64,000 bases of DNA from the NCBI RefSeq assembly GCF_020009625.1, contig NZ_JAIHLP010000002.1:3658001-3722000 (forward strand), given 5' to 3'. The notes under the pieces were generated by a model. That model was not told where the DNA came from. It was given only the letters and a program-made list of their open reading frames with translations, and made no database searches. This document shows positions 1-9,133 of this stretch, piece after piece. Source of the DNA: Leifsonia poae (GTDB lineage Bacteria > Actinomycetota > Actinomycetes > Actinomycetales > Microbacteriaceae). Position 1 is the stretch's first letter; every line of letters starts with the position of its first letter. The position numbers were made by a program, and so were the translations under genes.

Positions 1-1269
1 ATCGGGTCGGTCGATCTGGTGGTGTTCGGTCTGCTCGCGATGTACCTCCTGATCCCGGCCGGCGTGACCGTGGCCATCGTGCGGCCCGGCTGGTTCGACA
101 TCGATCGGGCCGCGGTAGCGGCGCTGTCGGCGACGGCCCTGAGCGTGCTGGTGCTCGCGCTGCTCTCGGTCGCCTGCGCCGTCACCGGGCTGACGCTCCT
201 CGCCTGGTCGCCCACCCTGGCCATCGTCGCGACGATCGTGCTGACGCTGCTGGCCGTTCCGCTGTACGGGGTCGCCCAGCGGGCGTTCGGCCGTTGGCTG
301 TATCCGCAGCGCGTGCGCGCCATCGAGGCCTTGCGTCGGCTGCGTCCTCGCGTCGACCGGGGTGAGGCGGAGCCCGAAGCGGTGCAGGCGGTCCTGCGGG
401 CATCCCTGCACGACCGCGACCTGGTCATCGCGTTCCCCCGGCCGGTCGACGGTGCGCTGCTCGACCTGACCGGCGCGGTCGTGGCGGCCACCCCGCTGAC
501 CGGGGAGGTGCGTCTTCGCGGCCAGGTGATCGGTGCGATCGTGCCGGGGTCGGCTGCGGTGAGTCGCCCTTCGAGGGCGGTGGCCGACGCTGCCGCCCCG
601 TTCCTCGACGCCGTTCGCCTGCGTGCCGATCTGAAGCACGCCATGGCCGAGGTGGCCGCCTCCCGGGAGCGCATCGTGCGGGCGGGCTATGAGGAGAGGC
701 GGCGGCTCGAACGCGATCTGCACGACGGAGCGCAACAGCGTCTGGTCGCCCTGGGGATGCGGCTGCGAGTGCTCCAGCGCAGCACGCGCGGCGGAACGGA
801 GCTCGTCGAGTCGCTCGACGGCGCCGTCGCCGAACTCGGAACCGCCCTCGCCGAGCTGCGGCAGATCGCACACGGAGTGCGCCCGAGCACGCTGGACGAC
901 GGTCTCGCCTCGGCCCTCGCGGGGCTGGCCAGGCTCGCCCCCGCGATGATCGAACTCGACGTGCACGGAGGCGAGGTGCCGGATGCGGTCGGCACGACCG
1001 CCTACTTCGTCGTCAGCGAGGCGGTCGTCAACGCGTTGCGGCATGCAGAGGCCTCCCGCATCCGCGTGCAGGTCGGCCGTTGGGGCGAGCTCCTGCGGGT
1101 GGCGGTGGCCGACGACGGTGTCGGCGGTGCGGCCATCCGCCCCACCGGTGGCGTGTCTGGGCTCTCCGGACTGGAAGACCGGGTCGCGGCGCTCGGAGGC
1201 CGCCTCCGGGTGGTCTCGACGCCGGGTTCCGGCACGGTCGTCGAGGCGGTGCTGCCGTGCGGATCGTGA
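1..1269 (+). CDS. Two-component sensor histidine kinase (partial, 5' end outside window)
   Basis: The frame is open to the left edge, so the N-terminus is missing; the first visible start (GTG at 19) is not necessarily real. Hydrophobic segments fill the first ~90 residues, so the protein is membrane-anchored. A HisKA_3-type H-box follows, with phospho-acceptor His235 (counted from position 19) in DLHDGAQQR. Then comes a HATPase_c domain with an N-box (NALRHA) and glycine boxes (DDGVGG, GLSGLEDR). This is the DesK/NarX-like kinase class. The stop overlaps the start of the response regulator gene by 13 bases, so the two are translationally coupled and presumably form a cognate pair. The stimulus cannot be told from the sequence. 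Confidence 0.93.
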   Translation: MGSVDLVVFGLLAMYLLIPAGVTVAIVRPGWFDIDRAAVAALSATALSVLVLALLSVACAVTGLTLLAWSPTLAIVATIVLTLLAVPLYGVAQRAFGRWLYPQRVRAIEALRRLRPRVDRGEAEPEAVQAVLRASLHDRDLVIAFPRPVDGALLDLTGAVVAATPLTGEVRLRGQVIGAIVPGSAAVSRPSRAVADAAAPFLDAVRLRADLKHAMAEVAASRERIVRAGYEERRRLERDLHDGAQQRLVALGMRLRVLQRSTRGGTELVESLDGAVAELGTALAELRQIAHGVRPSTLDDGLASALAGLARLAPAMIELDVHGGEVPDAVGTTAYFVVSEAVVNALRHAEASRIRVQVGRWGELLRVAVADDGVGGAAIRPTGGVSGLSGLEDRVAALGGRLRVVSTPGSGTVVEAVLPCGS

Positions 1270-1901
1270 TCGGGGAGGACTCGGCCCTGTTCCGGGAAGG
1301 CCTCGCCGCCCTGCTGGCCAGCGCCGGCCACGAGATCGTCGGGCGGGCAGCGACGGCGGCGTCGGCGGTGGCGCAGGTTCGCGCGCACCGTCCGGACATC
1401 GTCGTGCTCGACATCCGGATGCCCTCCGACGACGAGGGCGTCGCCGCGGCGCTGGAGATCCGGGAATGGGATCCGCCCACACCGATCCTGCTGCTCTCGC
1501 AGCACATCGAGACGCGCCGCACCGTCGAACTCGTCACGGCCGGGGCCATCGGCTATCTGCTGAAAGACCGCGTTCTCGACGTCGACGAGTTCCTCGCCGC
1601 CCTCGACCGTGTGGCCGCGGGCGGCACCGCCCTCGACCCGGAGGTGGTCGGCCGTCTGCTGGTCGCCGCACGCGCGACGACGGTGCTCGACGTGCTCACC
1701 CCGCGCGAGCACGAGGTTCTCGCTCTCATGGCCGAGGGCTGGTCGAATGCCGCCATCGGTCAGCGGCTGTTCCTCTCCGAGCGCACGGTCGAGACCCACA
1801 TCAGCAGCATCTTCTCCCGGTTGGGGGTGCACGAGTCTGCCGACGGGCATCGCCGGGTGCGCGCGATCCTGACGTACCTCGAGGTGACGTCGGGTTGGTG
1901 A
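1257..1901 (+). CDS. NarL/LuxR-family response regulator
   Basis: A 214-residue two-domain regulator. The receiver domain covers residues ~1-120, with acidic pocket E7/D8, phospho-acceptor D52 (VVLDIRMP) and the conserved Lys in GYLLKDR. A LuxR-type helix-turn-helix lies near residues 145-205 (LTPREHEVLALMAEG, then SERTVETHISSIFSRLGV). The GTG at 1257 is chosen because the canonical beta-1 strand (RIVIGEDS) follows at once; the open frame extends further upstream but only inside the kinase gene. It overlaps the kinase stop, marking a kinase-regulator operon. The target genes are unknown. Confidence 0.95.
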   Translation: MRIVIGEDSALFREGLAALLASAGHEIVGRAATAASAVAQVRAHRPDIVVLDIRMPSDDEGVAAALEIREWDPPTPILLLSQHIETRRTVELVTAGAIGYLLKDRVLDVDEFLAALDRVAAGGTALDPEVVGRLLVAARATTVLDVLTPREHEVLALMAEGWSNAAIGQRLFLSERTVETHISSIFSRLGVHESADGHRRVRAILTYLEVTSGW

Positions 1902-1911
1902 CCGGGTGCCG

Positions 1912-3774
1912 CTATTTGCGGCGCGGTTTGCGAGCGGACCGGTCGTCGCGGGCATTCCAGTCGCCGCGATCGCTGCGGGTTCCTCGGTCATCGCGTTCTC
2001 CGCGGTCGTCGCGCCGAGGCGCGCTGCCCCGCTGGTCGGGGCGCAGACCGATGAGCTTGCCGCTGATGCGGGTGCCAGAGAGGCGGTCGAGCACATCCAT
2101 CGGAAGATCGGCAGGCAATTCGACGAGCGAGAAGTCCGGGAAGATGCGGATGTGGCCGAAATCCTCCCGGCTCAGGCCGCCCTCGTTCGCGAGGGCGCCG
2201 ACGATCTGACGGGGCTCCACTTTCTGACGTTTGCCGACCTCGAGCCGGTACGACGACATCGGCTGGCCGGCGGGCCGGATGCGGCGCTCGGGCCGGTCGG
2301 CACGGTCACTGCGCTCGCCTCGGTCGCCGCGGCCGGAACGGTCGTCACGGTCGAAACGTCCGCCGCGGTCGTCGGCGGTGCGCGCGTCGCGCTCGACCCG
2401 CTGCGTCAGCGCATCCTGCGGTGACAGCAGCAGCGGCTCGTCGCCCTGCGCCACGACGGCGAGAGCGGCCGCCACATCGGCCTCGGGCACATCGTGGTGC
2501 TCCACGTAGTGGCCGATGATGTCGCGGAAGCGGGAGATGCGGTCCTCCTGGGCGAGCGCCTCGGTGATCGCGTCGTCGAAGCGGGTCAGACGGGTGACAT
2601 TGACGTCGTCCACCGTCGGCAACTGCATCTGCGTGAGGGGCTGGCGGGTGGCCTTCTCGATGGCGGTGAGCAGGCGCCGCTCACGCGGGGTCACGAAACT
2701 GATCGCGGCGCCGCTCCGCCCCGCCCGGCCCGTGCGGCCGATGCGGTGCACATACGACTCCGTGTCGATCGGGATGTCGAAGTTGACCACGTGGCTGATG
2801 CGCTCGACGTCGAGGCCGCGAGCAGCCACATCCGTCGCCACCAGGATGTCGAGCTTGCCCGACTTGAGCTGGTCGACGGTCCGCTCGCGCTGGGCCTGGG
2901 CGACGTCGCCGTTGATCGCGGCGGCGGAGTATCCGCGGGCTCGCAGCTTCTCGGCGAGCGTCTCGGTCTCGTTCTTCGTGCGCACGAAGATGATCATGCC
3001 CTCGAAGTTCTCGACCTCGAGGATGCGGGTGAGCGCATCCACCTTCTGCGGGTACGAGACCATCAGGTAGCGTTGCGTGGTGTTGGCCGAGGTCGTCGTC
3101 TTGTTCTTGACGGTGATCTCTTCGGGGTCGTGCAGGTACTTCTTCGAGATCCGTCGGATCTGCGCGGGCATCGTCGCTGAGAACAGCGCGACCTGCTTGT
3201 CGTCCGGGGTGTCGGCGAGGATGGTCTCGACATCCTCCGCGAAGCCCATCTTGAGCATCTCATCGGCTTCGTCGAGCACGAGGTACTTCAGTTCGGAGAG
3301 GTCGAGGGTGCCTTTGTCGAGGTGGTCCATGATGCGGCCGGGGGTGCCGACCACCACATGGACGCCCCGGCGCAGGGCCGAGAGCTGGATGCCGTAGCCC
3401 TGGCCGCCGTACACGGGCAGAACGTGCACCCCGCGCACGTGGGCGGCGTACTTCTCGAACGCCTCGCAGACCTGCAGGGCCAGCTCGCGGGTCGGGGCGA
3501 GGACCAGCGCTTGGGGCTTCTTCTGGCTCACGTCGAGGCGGGAGAGGATCGGCAGGGCGAATGCGGCGGTCTTGCCGGTTCCGGTCTGCGCCAGGCCGAC
3601 GACGTCGCGCCCCTCGAGCAGGAGCGGGATCGTGGCGGCTTGGATGGCCGACGGGGTCTCGTAGCCCACATCTTTGAGGGCTTTGAGCACGGCGGCGTCG
3701 AGCCCGAGGTCGGAGAAGGTCTTCGCTTCGCCGGCAGTGTCTGCCTCGCTCGGCGGTGTTTCGGGGGACGTCAT
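1912..3774 (-). CDS. deaD: DEAD-box ATP-dependent RNA helicase (DeaD/CsdA-like)
   Basis: A 620-residue helicase that remodels RNA, probably in ribosome assembly or cold adaptation as for E. coli DeaD. Visible motifs: Q-motif region residues ~19-50, Walker A AQTGTGKT 62-69, PTREL, DEAD box 168-171 (VLDEADEML), SAT 199-201 and HRIGRTGRAG in the helicase C domain. A DbpA-type RNA-binding domain follows, and two arginine/aspartate-rich tails of DRGG/RGDRGER character flank it. The ATG at 3774 is chosen because the open frame extending upstream has low-complexity, non-homologous sequence. It ends 10 bases from the convergent response regulator gene. Confidence 0.95.
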   Translation of the reverse strand: MTSPETPPSEADTAGEAKTFSDLGLDAAVLKALKDVGYETPSAIQAATIPLLLEGRDVVGLAQTGTGKTAAFALPILSRLDVSQKKPQALVLAPTRELALQVCEAFEKYAAHVRGVHVLPVYGGQGYGIQLSALRRGVHVVVGTPGRIMDHLDKGTLDLSELKYLVLDEADEMLKMGFAEDVETILADTPDDKQVALFSATMPAQIRRISKKYLHDPEEITVKNKTTTSANTTQRYLMVSYPQKVDALTRILEVENFEGMIIFVRTKNETETLAEKLRARGYSAAAINGDVAQAQRERTVDQLKSGKLDILVATDVAARGLDVERISHVVNFDIPIDTESYVHRIGRTGRAGRSGAAISFVTPRERRLLTAIEKATRQPLTQMQLPTVDDVNVTRLTRFDDAITEALAQEDRISRFRDIIGHYVEHHDVPEADVAAALAVVAQGDEPLLLSPQDALTQRVERDARTADDRGGRFDRDDRSGRGDRGERSDRADRPERRIRPAGQPMSSYRLEVGKRQKVEPRQIVGALANEGGLSREDFGHIRIFPDFSLVELPADLPMDVLDRLSGTRISGKLIGLRPDQRGSAPRRDDRGERDDRGTRSDRGDWNARDDRSARKPRRK

Positions 3775-3923
3775 GGTGTTAACGGTAGCCCCCTGGCGGC
3801 CGGCCGGGGATTCCTGCGGCGCTCGGGACTCGTCGAACTCGTCTGCCGCGCCTGCCGAACTCGTCTGCCGGGCTCGTCGAGCCCGCTCGAACTCCCCAAC
3901 GGCTCCACTCGAAATCGGCCGAG

Positions 3924-3962
3924 AACGGTCGAGTATGCGGAGAATCTGCGTACTCGACCGTT
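3924..3962. other. 12-bp inverted repeat between aldo/keto reductase and helicase genes
   Basis: AACGGTCGAGTA at 3924-3935 is matched exactly by its reverse complement at 3951-3962, with a 15-base loop. It starts 24 bases after the aldo/keto reductase stop in the minus direction and lies ~150 bases before the helicase start. A shorter perfect palindrome (GGGCTCG-T-CGAGCCC) sits at 3870-3884. It could be a terminator for the reductase (no clear U-tract) or an operator for the helicase; the sequence alone does not decide. Confidence 0.5.
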
Positions 3963-3985
3963 TCGGAGAGGCGGGGAAGAGTGGG

Positions 3986-4926
3986 TCAGGGGGTGAGGAT
4001 GCTGCCGCGCGGGGGCTCGGTGGAGCCGATCGCGTCGAGGCGGCGGATCGTCTCCGGGTCGAGGTGCACCCGGCCGACGGCAAGGTTCTCGCGCAGATGC
4101 TCCGCATCCGCCGTGCCCGGGATCAGCAGCGTGTGCTCGTCGTGCGCCAGCAGCCAGGCCAACCCGACCTGCGCCGGTGTCGCGCCCACTGCTGCCGCGG
4201 TGGCGACGACCTCCGGGTGCTCGGCCACCTTGGGCAGTCCGGCGAACGCTGAACCGAGCGGGAAGAAGGGCACCCAGGCGATGCCGGTCTCGCGGCAGAG
4301 GTCGAGCACCGGCTCCGCCGACCGGTCGAGCACACTGTAGGCGTTCTGAACGCACACGATCTGCGCCGGCAGCGCGGCCCGTAGCTGGTCGGCATCCACA
4401 TTGCTCAGCCCGATGTGCCCGATCTTGCCGGCATCGCGGAGGGCGAGGAGCTCGGCGAGCTGGCTGTCCAGGTCGACGGATTGGTCGCCGGAGGCGATGA
4501 GCCCGACGCCCGTGTCGCCGCGCCGCAGGTTGACGACGGCGAGGCTGTCGACCCCGAGGGAGGTGAGGTTCGCTTCGACCTCCGCGCGCAGCTGTTCGGG
4601 CCGTTGCGCCAAGGCGAGCCGGCCGAGGGATCGGTCATAGGTGGCGCCGACCTTGGTGACGAGCAGGAGCCGGTCGGGGTACGGCGCGAGGGCCCCCTGA
4701 TCAGGCGATTGCACGTGGCGTCGCCGTAGAAGGCCGCCGTGTCGATGTGGTTCACGCCCTGCTCGAGTGCCGAGCGCAGAAGGGTGGTCCCGGCCTCGCG
4801 TCCGGCGGGGGAGCCGGCGGCTCGTTCCAGCTGCATCGCCCCGTAGCCGATCCTGGCCACGGGATGCCCGGCGAGCATCGCGTTTCCGCCCGGTGCTACG
4901 CGTGTCGGTTCGTTGTCGTCCGTCAT
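3986..4926 (-). pseudogene. Aldo/keto reductase, frameshifted in a G5 run
   Basis: Two overlapping minus-strand frames together make one ~313-residue aldo/keto reductase. The first (from ATG 4926) carries RIGYGAMQL and the active-site region HIDTAAFYGDATCNRLIR. The second continues with ALAPYPDRLLLVTKVG to the end. The junction is a run of five C on the plus strand (4693-4697) where six would restore a continuous frame; the total length is one base short of a multiple of three. So this is either a one-base deletion or a homopolymer base-call error. The gene is divergent from a TetR regulator with two palindromic operators between them, a typical NADPH-dependent detoxification pair. Confidence 0.85.
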
Positions 4927-4973
4927 CGTTCGTTCTCCGTTCCGATGCCTGTACAGGTATCCTGGAACCTAAG

Positions 4974-5026
4974 CGGAGGAACCTCCGGTCACTGATACGC
5001 TAGCACAGAAAACGGAGGACCCTCCG
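4974..5026. promoter_or_regulatory. Two palindromic operators of the TetR regulator
   Basis: CGGAGG-AA-CCTCCG at 4974-4987 and CGGAGG-AC-CCTCCG at 5013-5026 are near-identical 14-bp palindromes with centres 39 bp apart, between the divergent aldo/keto reductase and TetR genes. The second contains the only good Shine-Dalgarno sequence (GGAGG, 5014-5018) for the TetR start, so a bound repressor would sit on its own transcript start region. A further perfect palindrome CCTGTACAGG lies at 4948-4957, close to the reductase start. Assignment to the adjacent TetR is inference. Confidence 0.7.
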
Positions 5027-5027
5027 G

Positions 5028-5603
5028 TTGACCGATCTCACAAACGGCCTCCGAGTGGATGCGCAGCGCAACCGCCAGCGCCTCCTCGAGGTCGCTCGTC
5101 GGGCTTTCGCCACCGACTCCAAGCCCTCCCTGGAGTCGATCGCGCGCGATGCCGGTGTCGGGATCGGCACGCTCTACCGCAACTTCCCCACCCGCGACGC
5201 CCTGGTGGAGGCGATCTACCGCACCGAACTCGACCATCTGAGCGGACAGGCGGCCGAACTGCTCGCCCTGCACGCCCCCGATGTCGCGCTGCGGGCCTGG
5301 ATGGACAGGTTCGCCGACTATGCCGTCGCTAAGCGGGAGCTGGCGGATGCGCTGCGCTCGATGACGGCGCCCGGCGCCATCACCCACACCACTTCGCGCG
5401 ATCAGCTCGCGGGCGCCGTGCGGCCGCTGCTCGCGGCGGGAGCCGAGAGCGGGGTGCTGCGCGCAGACGTCGACGGCCTGGACGTAGTCGCGTCGCTGGT
5501 CGGTATCTTCCTCGTCGCCGCCGACCCCGCCCAGGCGACCCGGATGCTCGACCTGCTGATGGACGGACTGCGCACTGTGCCCGCCGCGTCGGACGCCCGC
5601 TGA
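5028..5603 (+). CDS. TetR/AcrR-family transcriptional regulator
   Basis: 191 residues. The N-terminal TetR_N helix-turn-helix is clear (RNRQRLLEVARRAF, then SLESIARDAGVGIGTLYRNFP); the C-terminal half is the usual divergent ligand-binding domain. The TTG at 5028 is preferred because a GGAGG lies nine bases upstream; GTG at 5055 is an alternative with a poor ribosome site. It is divergent from the aldo/keto reductase and flanked by two palindromes it probably binds, so it is likely an autoregulated repressor of that reductase. Confidence 0.9.
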   Translation: MTDLTNGLRVDAQRNRQRLLEVARRAFATDSKPSLESIARDAGVGIGTLYRNFPTRDALVEAIYRTELDHLSGQAAELLALHAPDVALRAWMDRFADYAVAKRELADALRSMTAPGAITHTTSRDQLAGAVRPLLAAGAESGVLRADVDGLDVVASLVGIFLVAADPAQATRMLDLLMDGLRTVPAASDAR

Positions 5604-5606
5604 GCG

Positions 5607-6797
5607 TCAGCTTTCGGGGATCGGCTCCTTGGGGAGCTTGCGCACCTTCGCGCGCCGCCGCCGCCGCTCCGGGATCATCGACCGCATCTCTTCGAGCCGG
5701 CCGAAACAGAGCAGCCGGTCGCCGGCCTCCAGCTCCACCGCGCCGCGCGGGTTCGGGATGACCGTGGCTCCGCGGTGCAGAGTCAGAACGGTGATGTCGC
5801 GGTCGCCGAGGCCGGAGTCCCGCATCTTCTTGCCCACGAGGTCGGCATTGCCGTGCACGACGAGCTCGGCGACGCCGTACCCGGTCGAAACACTGAGCCG
5901 CTGCCGCACGTCGATCTCGGGGAACGCCACCTGGTTGTCGATGAAGTCGATGATCGCCCCGGCCACATCCAAACCGGTCGCGGTCTCGATTCCCTCGAGA
6001 CCGGGGGAGGAGTTGACCTCCATGACCAGCGGACCGTCGTTGCTCTCGAGCATGTCGACGCCGGCGACTCGCAGCCCCATGATCTGCGCCGACCGCACGG
6101 CCGCCTGCTCGAAGGCGGGGGTCAGCTCCACCGGCTCGACACTGCCACCGCGGTGCACATTCGACCGGAACTCGTCTCCGCTGGCCACCCGCCGCATCGC
6201 CGCGACGACGCGATCGCCCACGACGAGGGCACGGATGTCGCGCCCCTTGCTCTCCCGGATGAAGCTCTGGATGAGCACGTTCTGCTTGGTGGAGTGCAGG
6301 GTCTCGATGATCGCCTCGGCGATCTTCGCCTCCGGGGCCAGGATCACCCCGATGCCCTGCGTCCCCTCCAGCAGCTTGATCACGACGGGCGCGCCGCCCA
6401 CCTTTTCGATCGCCATCCGCACATCCGCGCGGCTGTGAACGAACGCCGTCGCGGGCATCCCGATGTTGTGCCGCGAGAGGATCTGGGTGGCTCGCAGCTT
6501 GTCCCGCGAATTCGTGATCCCGTTCGCAGTGTTCGGGGTGTACACGTCCATCTGCTCGAACTGGCGCACGACGGCCGTGCCGAAGTAGGTGATCGAGTTG
6601 CCGATGCGGGGGAGCACGGCGTCGTAGTCGGAGAGCAGCTTTCCCCGGTACTGCAGGTCGGGTTCCTCGCCGGAGAGGTCGATCGCGAAGCGCAGTGTGT
6701 CGAGAACCTTCACCCGATGCCCACGTTGCTGCGCCGCCGCCCGCAGCCGTTGCGTGGAGTACGCCTGTGGGGCGCGCGACAGAATGGCGAGTTTCAT
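5607..6797 (-). CDS. rimK: RimK-family ATP-grasp ligase with C-terminal TrkA_C (RCK_C) domain
   Basis: 396 residues. The first ~300 match RimK alpha-L-glutamate ligases (MKLAILSR start; PNTANGITNSRDKL; VIKLLEGTQGIGV; GVDMLESNDGPLVMEVNSSPGLEGIE), which add glutamate to protein C-termini such as ribosomal protein S6. The last ~90 residues form a TrkA_C/RCK_C-like ligand-binding domain (GYGVAELVVHGNADLVGKK, GDRLLCFG), absent from the 300-residue E. coli enzyme, suggesting allosteric control by a small molecule. ATG 6797 matches family starts; an in-frame upstream extension to 6845 is unlikely. It is divergent from the RimB-like peptidase with only 26 bases between start codons. Confidence 0.9.
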   Translation of the reverse strand: MKLAILSRAPQAYSTQRLRAAAQQRGHRVKVLDTLRFAIDLSGEEPDLQYRGKLLSDYDAVLPRIGNSITYFGTAVVRQFEQMDVYTPNTANGITNSRDKLRATQILSRHNIGMPATAFVHSRADVRMAIEKVGGAPVVIKLLEGTQGIGVILAPEAKIAEAIIETLHSTKQNVLIQSFIRESKGRDIRALVVGDRVVAAMRRVASGDEFRSNVHRGGSVEPVELTPAFEQAAVRSAQIMGLRVAGVDMLESNDGPLVMEVNSSPGLEGIETATGLDVAGAIIDFIDNQVAFPEIDVRQRLSVSTGYGVAELVVHGNADLVGKKMRDSGLGDRDITVLTLHRGATVIPNPRGAVELEAGDRLLCFGRLEEMRSMIPERRRRRAKVRKLPKEPIPES

Positions 6798-6823
6798 GGG
6801 TGGGCCCCTGCAAAGATGGTGGT

Positions 6824-7291
6824 GTGAACGACGACCACCATTCAAGCACCATCGTGGGCTGGCGCGAATGGGTGAGCCTGCCCGGCGTCGGCATCCCCTG
6901 GATCAAAGCCAAACTCGACACCGGAGCCCGCAGTTCTGCGCTCCACGCCTACGACATCGAGGAGCTGCCCGACGATCGCGTGAGCTTTCGCGTGCGGCCG
7001 TGGCAGCAGGCCGACGAGGATGTGGTGGTCGAGTGTGCGGTGCACGACCGCCGTCTCGTTCGCAGTTCGTCGGGCCACAGCGAGCAGCGCATCGTCGTGC
7101 TCATGGAGGTGCGGCTGTCGGGGAAGACGGTGACGGCCGAGGTCACTCTGAGCAACCGTGACCAGATGGGGTTCCGCATGCTCATCGGTCGTGAGGCGCT
7201 GCGTCAGGGGTTCGTCGTCGACCCGGGGTCGTCGTTCCTCAGCGGCCGGGCGCCGCGTGAGGTGCGGCGGAGGAACCGCGGTCGGGTCTAG
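6824..7291 (+). CDS. RimB-like retropepsin-type peptidase (PF05618, 'ATP-dependent zinc protease' family)
   Basis: 155 residues. Family landmarks are the N-terminal GWREWVSLP and the aspartic-protease-like DTGARSSALHA; the end carries RMLIGREALRQGFVVDP. In E. coli the related RimB is encoded with RimK and processes the polyglutamate tail; here the gene is divergent from rimK, supporting a shared pathway. GTG 6824 is the only in-frame start next to the conserved region and lacks a convincing ribosome site, so the transcript may be leaderless. The older name implying ATP-dependent zinc protease activity is not supported by motifs in the sequence. Confidence 0.85.
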   Translation: MNDDHHSSTIVGWREWVSLPGVGIPWIKAKLDTGARSSALHAYDIEELPDDRVSFRVRPWQQADEDVVVECAVHDRRLVRSSSGHSEQRIVVLMEVRLSGKTVTAEVTLSNRDQMGFRMLIGREALRQGFVVDPGSSFLSGRAPREVRRRNRGRV

Positions 7292-7326
7292 CGCGAGCGT
7301 TGTGGTCGAGGGGCGTCGCTCCGCCT

Positions 7327-8253
7327 TCAGTCGAGGTGGTCAAGGTATCGCAGGATGATGCCTTCGCGCAGCGCCCACGGGCACACCTCCAGCTGGTCGA
7401 CCCCGAACGCGCGCATGGCCTCCCGCAGCACGACGCCACGGGCCACGATCTGGAATGTGCGGTCGGGGGTGATCCCGGGGAGCGCGGTGCGCGCCTCCGC
7501 CGGAATCTGGGCGAGTCGCGGAACCCAGTCGCTGAGTTCGGACCGCTTGAGCAGGCTGCGCTCGGTGCCGCCCGGTCCGGGAATCGTCGACCCGGCGAGG
7601 CGGGCGAGCGAGCGGATGGTCTTGGACGTTCCGATCACATGCTCGTTGCCGGTGCGGTTCGTGAAGGGGCGGACCGCCTCCTCGAGCAGGGTGCGGGCGT
7701 GGCTACGCAGCGCATCCACTTGGTCGGAGGTCGGCGGGTCTTCGTGCAGGAAGCCGATCGTGCTGCGGCCGGCGCCGAGCGGCACCGACACTGCTACCTC
7801 CGGATACTCGTCCGCCCCGGCGGCGATCTCCAGCGAGCCGCCACCGATGTCGAGCAGCAGGATGCTCCCCGACGACCAGCCCGACCAGCGGCGCACGGCC
7901 AGGAAGGTGAGGCGGGCCTCATCCTCGCCCGAGAGCACCTGCAACTCGACGCCGGTCTCGTCGCGGATGCGGTCGAGCACGAGCGCTCCGTTGGTCGCCT
8001 CGCGGATCGCGGAGGTGGCGAAGGGCAGGAGCTCGTCGATGCCTTCGGCTTTCGCCACGGTCATCGCCGAGGTGATCGCGGTGAGGATCGCGGTCGTGCC
8101 CTCGCCGGTGATCGAGCCGTCCGGGGCGATGTAGCGCATGAGACGCAGCACGGACTTGTGGGTCGCGGTCGGAATGGGGCGGGCGCCGGGGTGCGCATCG
8201 ACGACGAGGAGGTGGATGGTGTTCGAACCGACGTCGAGAACTCCGAGGCGCAT
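7327..8253 (-). CDS. ppx: Ppx/GppA-family exopolyphosphatase
   Basis: 308 residues, the short actinobacterial form lacking the C-terminal HD domain. The ASKHA fold is visible: phosphate-1 loop [17 protein letters not shown] near residues 3-19, catalytic region [10 protein letters not shown], and phosphate-2 loop [11 protein letters not shown]. It would hydrolyse polyphosphate or pppGpp. It ends convergently after the peptidase gene, with a 35-bp gap. Confidence 0.93.
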   Translation of the reverse strand: MRLGVLDVGSNTIHLLVVDAHPGARPIPTATHKSVLRLMRYIAPDGSITGEGTTAILTAITSAMTVAKAEGIDELLPFATSAIREATNGALVLDRIRDETGVELQVLSGEDEARLTFLAVRRWSGWSSGSILLLDIGGGSLEIAAGADEYPEVAVSVPLGAGRSTIGFLHEDPPTSDQVDALRSHARTLLEEAVRPFTNRTGNEHVIGTSKTIRSLARLAGSTIPGPGGTERSLLKRSELSDWVPRLAQIPAEARTALPGITPDRTFQIVARGVVLREAMRAFGVDQLEVCPWALREGIILRYLDHLD

Positions 8254-8314
8254 AGGAAAACAGTAGTGCGCGTCGGCCCCAGCGACGCGCTGCGCACCTC
8301 AGGGGCAGACGGGA

Positions 8315-8344
8315 CGGGCCGTCACCGTTGCCGGCGACGGCCCG
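8315..8344 (-). terminator. Hairpin terminator after the SDR gene
   Basis: Perfect 9-bp stem (CGGGCCGTC / GACGGCCCG) with a 12-base loop, ten bases beyond the SDR stop on the minus strand and before the ppx promoter region. No U-tract is visible, as is common in high-GC actinobacteria. Confidence 0.6.
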
Positions 8345-8353
8345 CGTGTGGTC

Positions 8354-9133
8354 TCACCAGGTCGAGTCGCCGCGCGTGAGGGCGTCGTAGCCGCCGTCGA
8401 TGAAGATCACCTGTCCGCATAGGCGGCTGTTCTCTTCGCTGCCCAGCCAGGTGAGCAGATCGGCGGCGACCTCGGGGCCGAAGGGGCCGTTGAGGGGCAT
8501 CGGCACCTGTCGGGTGAGCTGCTCGCGGCCTTCTTCGGTGCGCACGAGGTCGGCGGTCATCGGGGTGAGGACCACGCCCGGGGCGATCGCGTTCAGGGGG
8601 ATGCCGGAGCCGGCCCAGTCGGCGGTCGGCGCGGTGCGGCGGATCCAGCGTGCCAGGGCGCGTTTGCTCGTCGAGTAGATGAGGAAGCCCGACTCGGGGG
8701 TCTCGGCGAGGGCGGCAGCGCGGGTGAGCACGGCCTCCTCGGTGCCGGTCTCGAACAGCTCGAGGAGCTCGTCGTCGTGCGGTTGCAGCGAGGCCATCGA
8801 GGCCACGGCCACGGCCCGCGGCGCGGGGGAGTTCAGCAGCAGCGGGCGCAGGCCTTCGAGTGTGGCCAGGGCACCGTAGTAGTTGACGCCGGCGGTGGCG
8901 GGGATGGGGGCGCTGAGCCCGGCGATCGCGTAGACCTCGTCGACGGTGCCGCCGGAGAGGCGACCGGCCTCCTCGACGAGCCGCCGGCGACCCTCGGCAG
9001 TGGTCAGGTCGACGGTGATGTCGGCGTCGCGCAGGTCGACGCCGATCACGGTGAGTCCGCGCGTGCGCAGCAGTTCGGCGGTCGCTTTGCCGATTCCGCT
9101 CGCTGCGCCGGTGACGACGGCTGTTCTGGTCAT
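8354..9133 (-). CDS. Short-chain dehydrogenase/reductase (hydroxysteroid-dehydrogenase-like)
   Basis: 259 residues. A Rossmann NAD(P)-binding motif TGAASGIG lies at residues 8-15 and a catalytic YSTSK (YxxxK) near residue 160; a reductase C-terminal signature (CGQVIFIDGGYDA) follows. The short acidic strand after beta-2 (GVDLRDADI) favours NAD(H). Its ATG overlaps the upstream MarR stop by four bases (ATGA), so the pair is translationally coupled. The substrate is unknown. Confidence 0.92.
   Translation of the reverse strand: MTRTAVVTGAASGIGKATAELLRTRGLTVIGVDLRDADITVDLTTAEGRRRLVEEAGRLSGGTVDEVYAIAGLSAPIPATAGVNYYGALATLEGLRPLLLNSPAPRAVAVASMASLQPHDDELLELFETGTEEAVLTRAAALAETPESGFLIYSTSKRALARWIRRTAPTADWAGSGIPLNAIAPGVVLTPMTADLVRTEEGREQLTRQVPMPLNGPFGPEVAADLLTWLGSEENSRLCGQVIFIDGGYDALTRGDSTW

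Noticed and set aside
1002..2096. Long antisense open frames over the two-component genes
   Set aside because: High-GC shadow frames; codon bias and homology support the plus-strand kinase and regulator.
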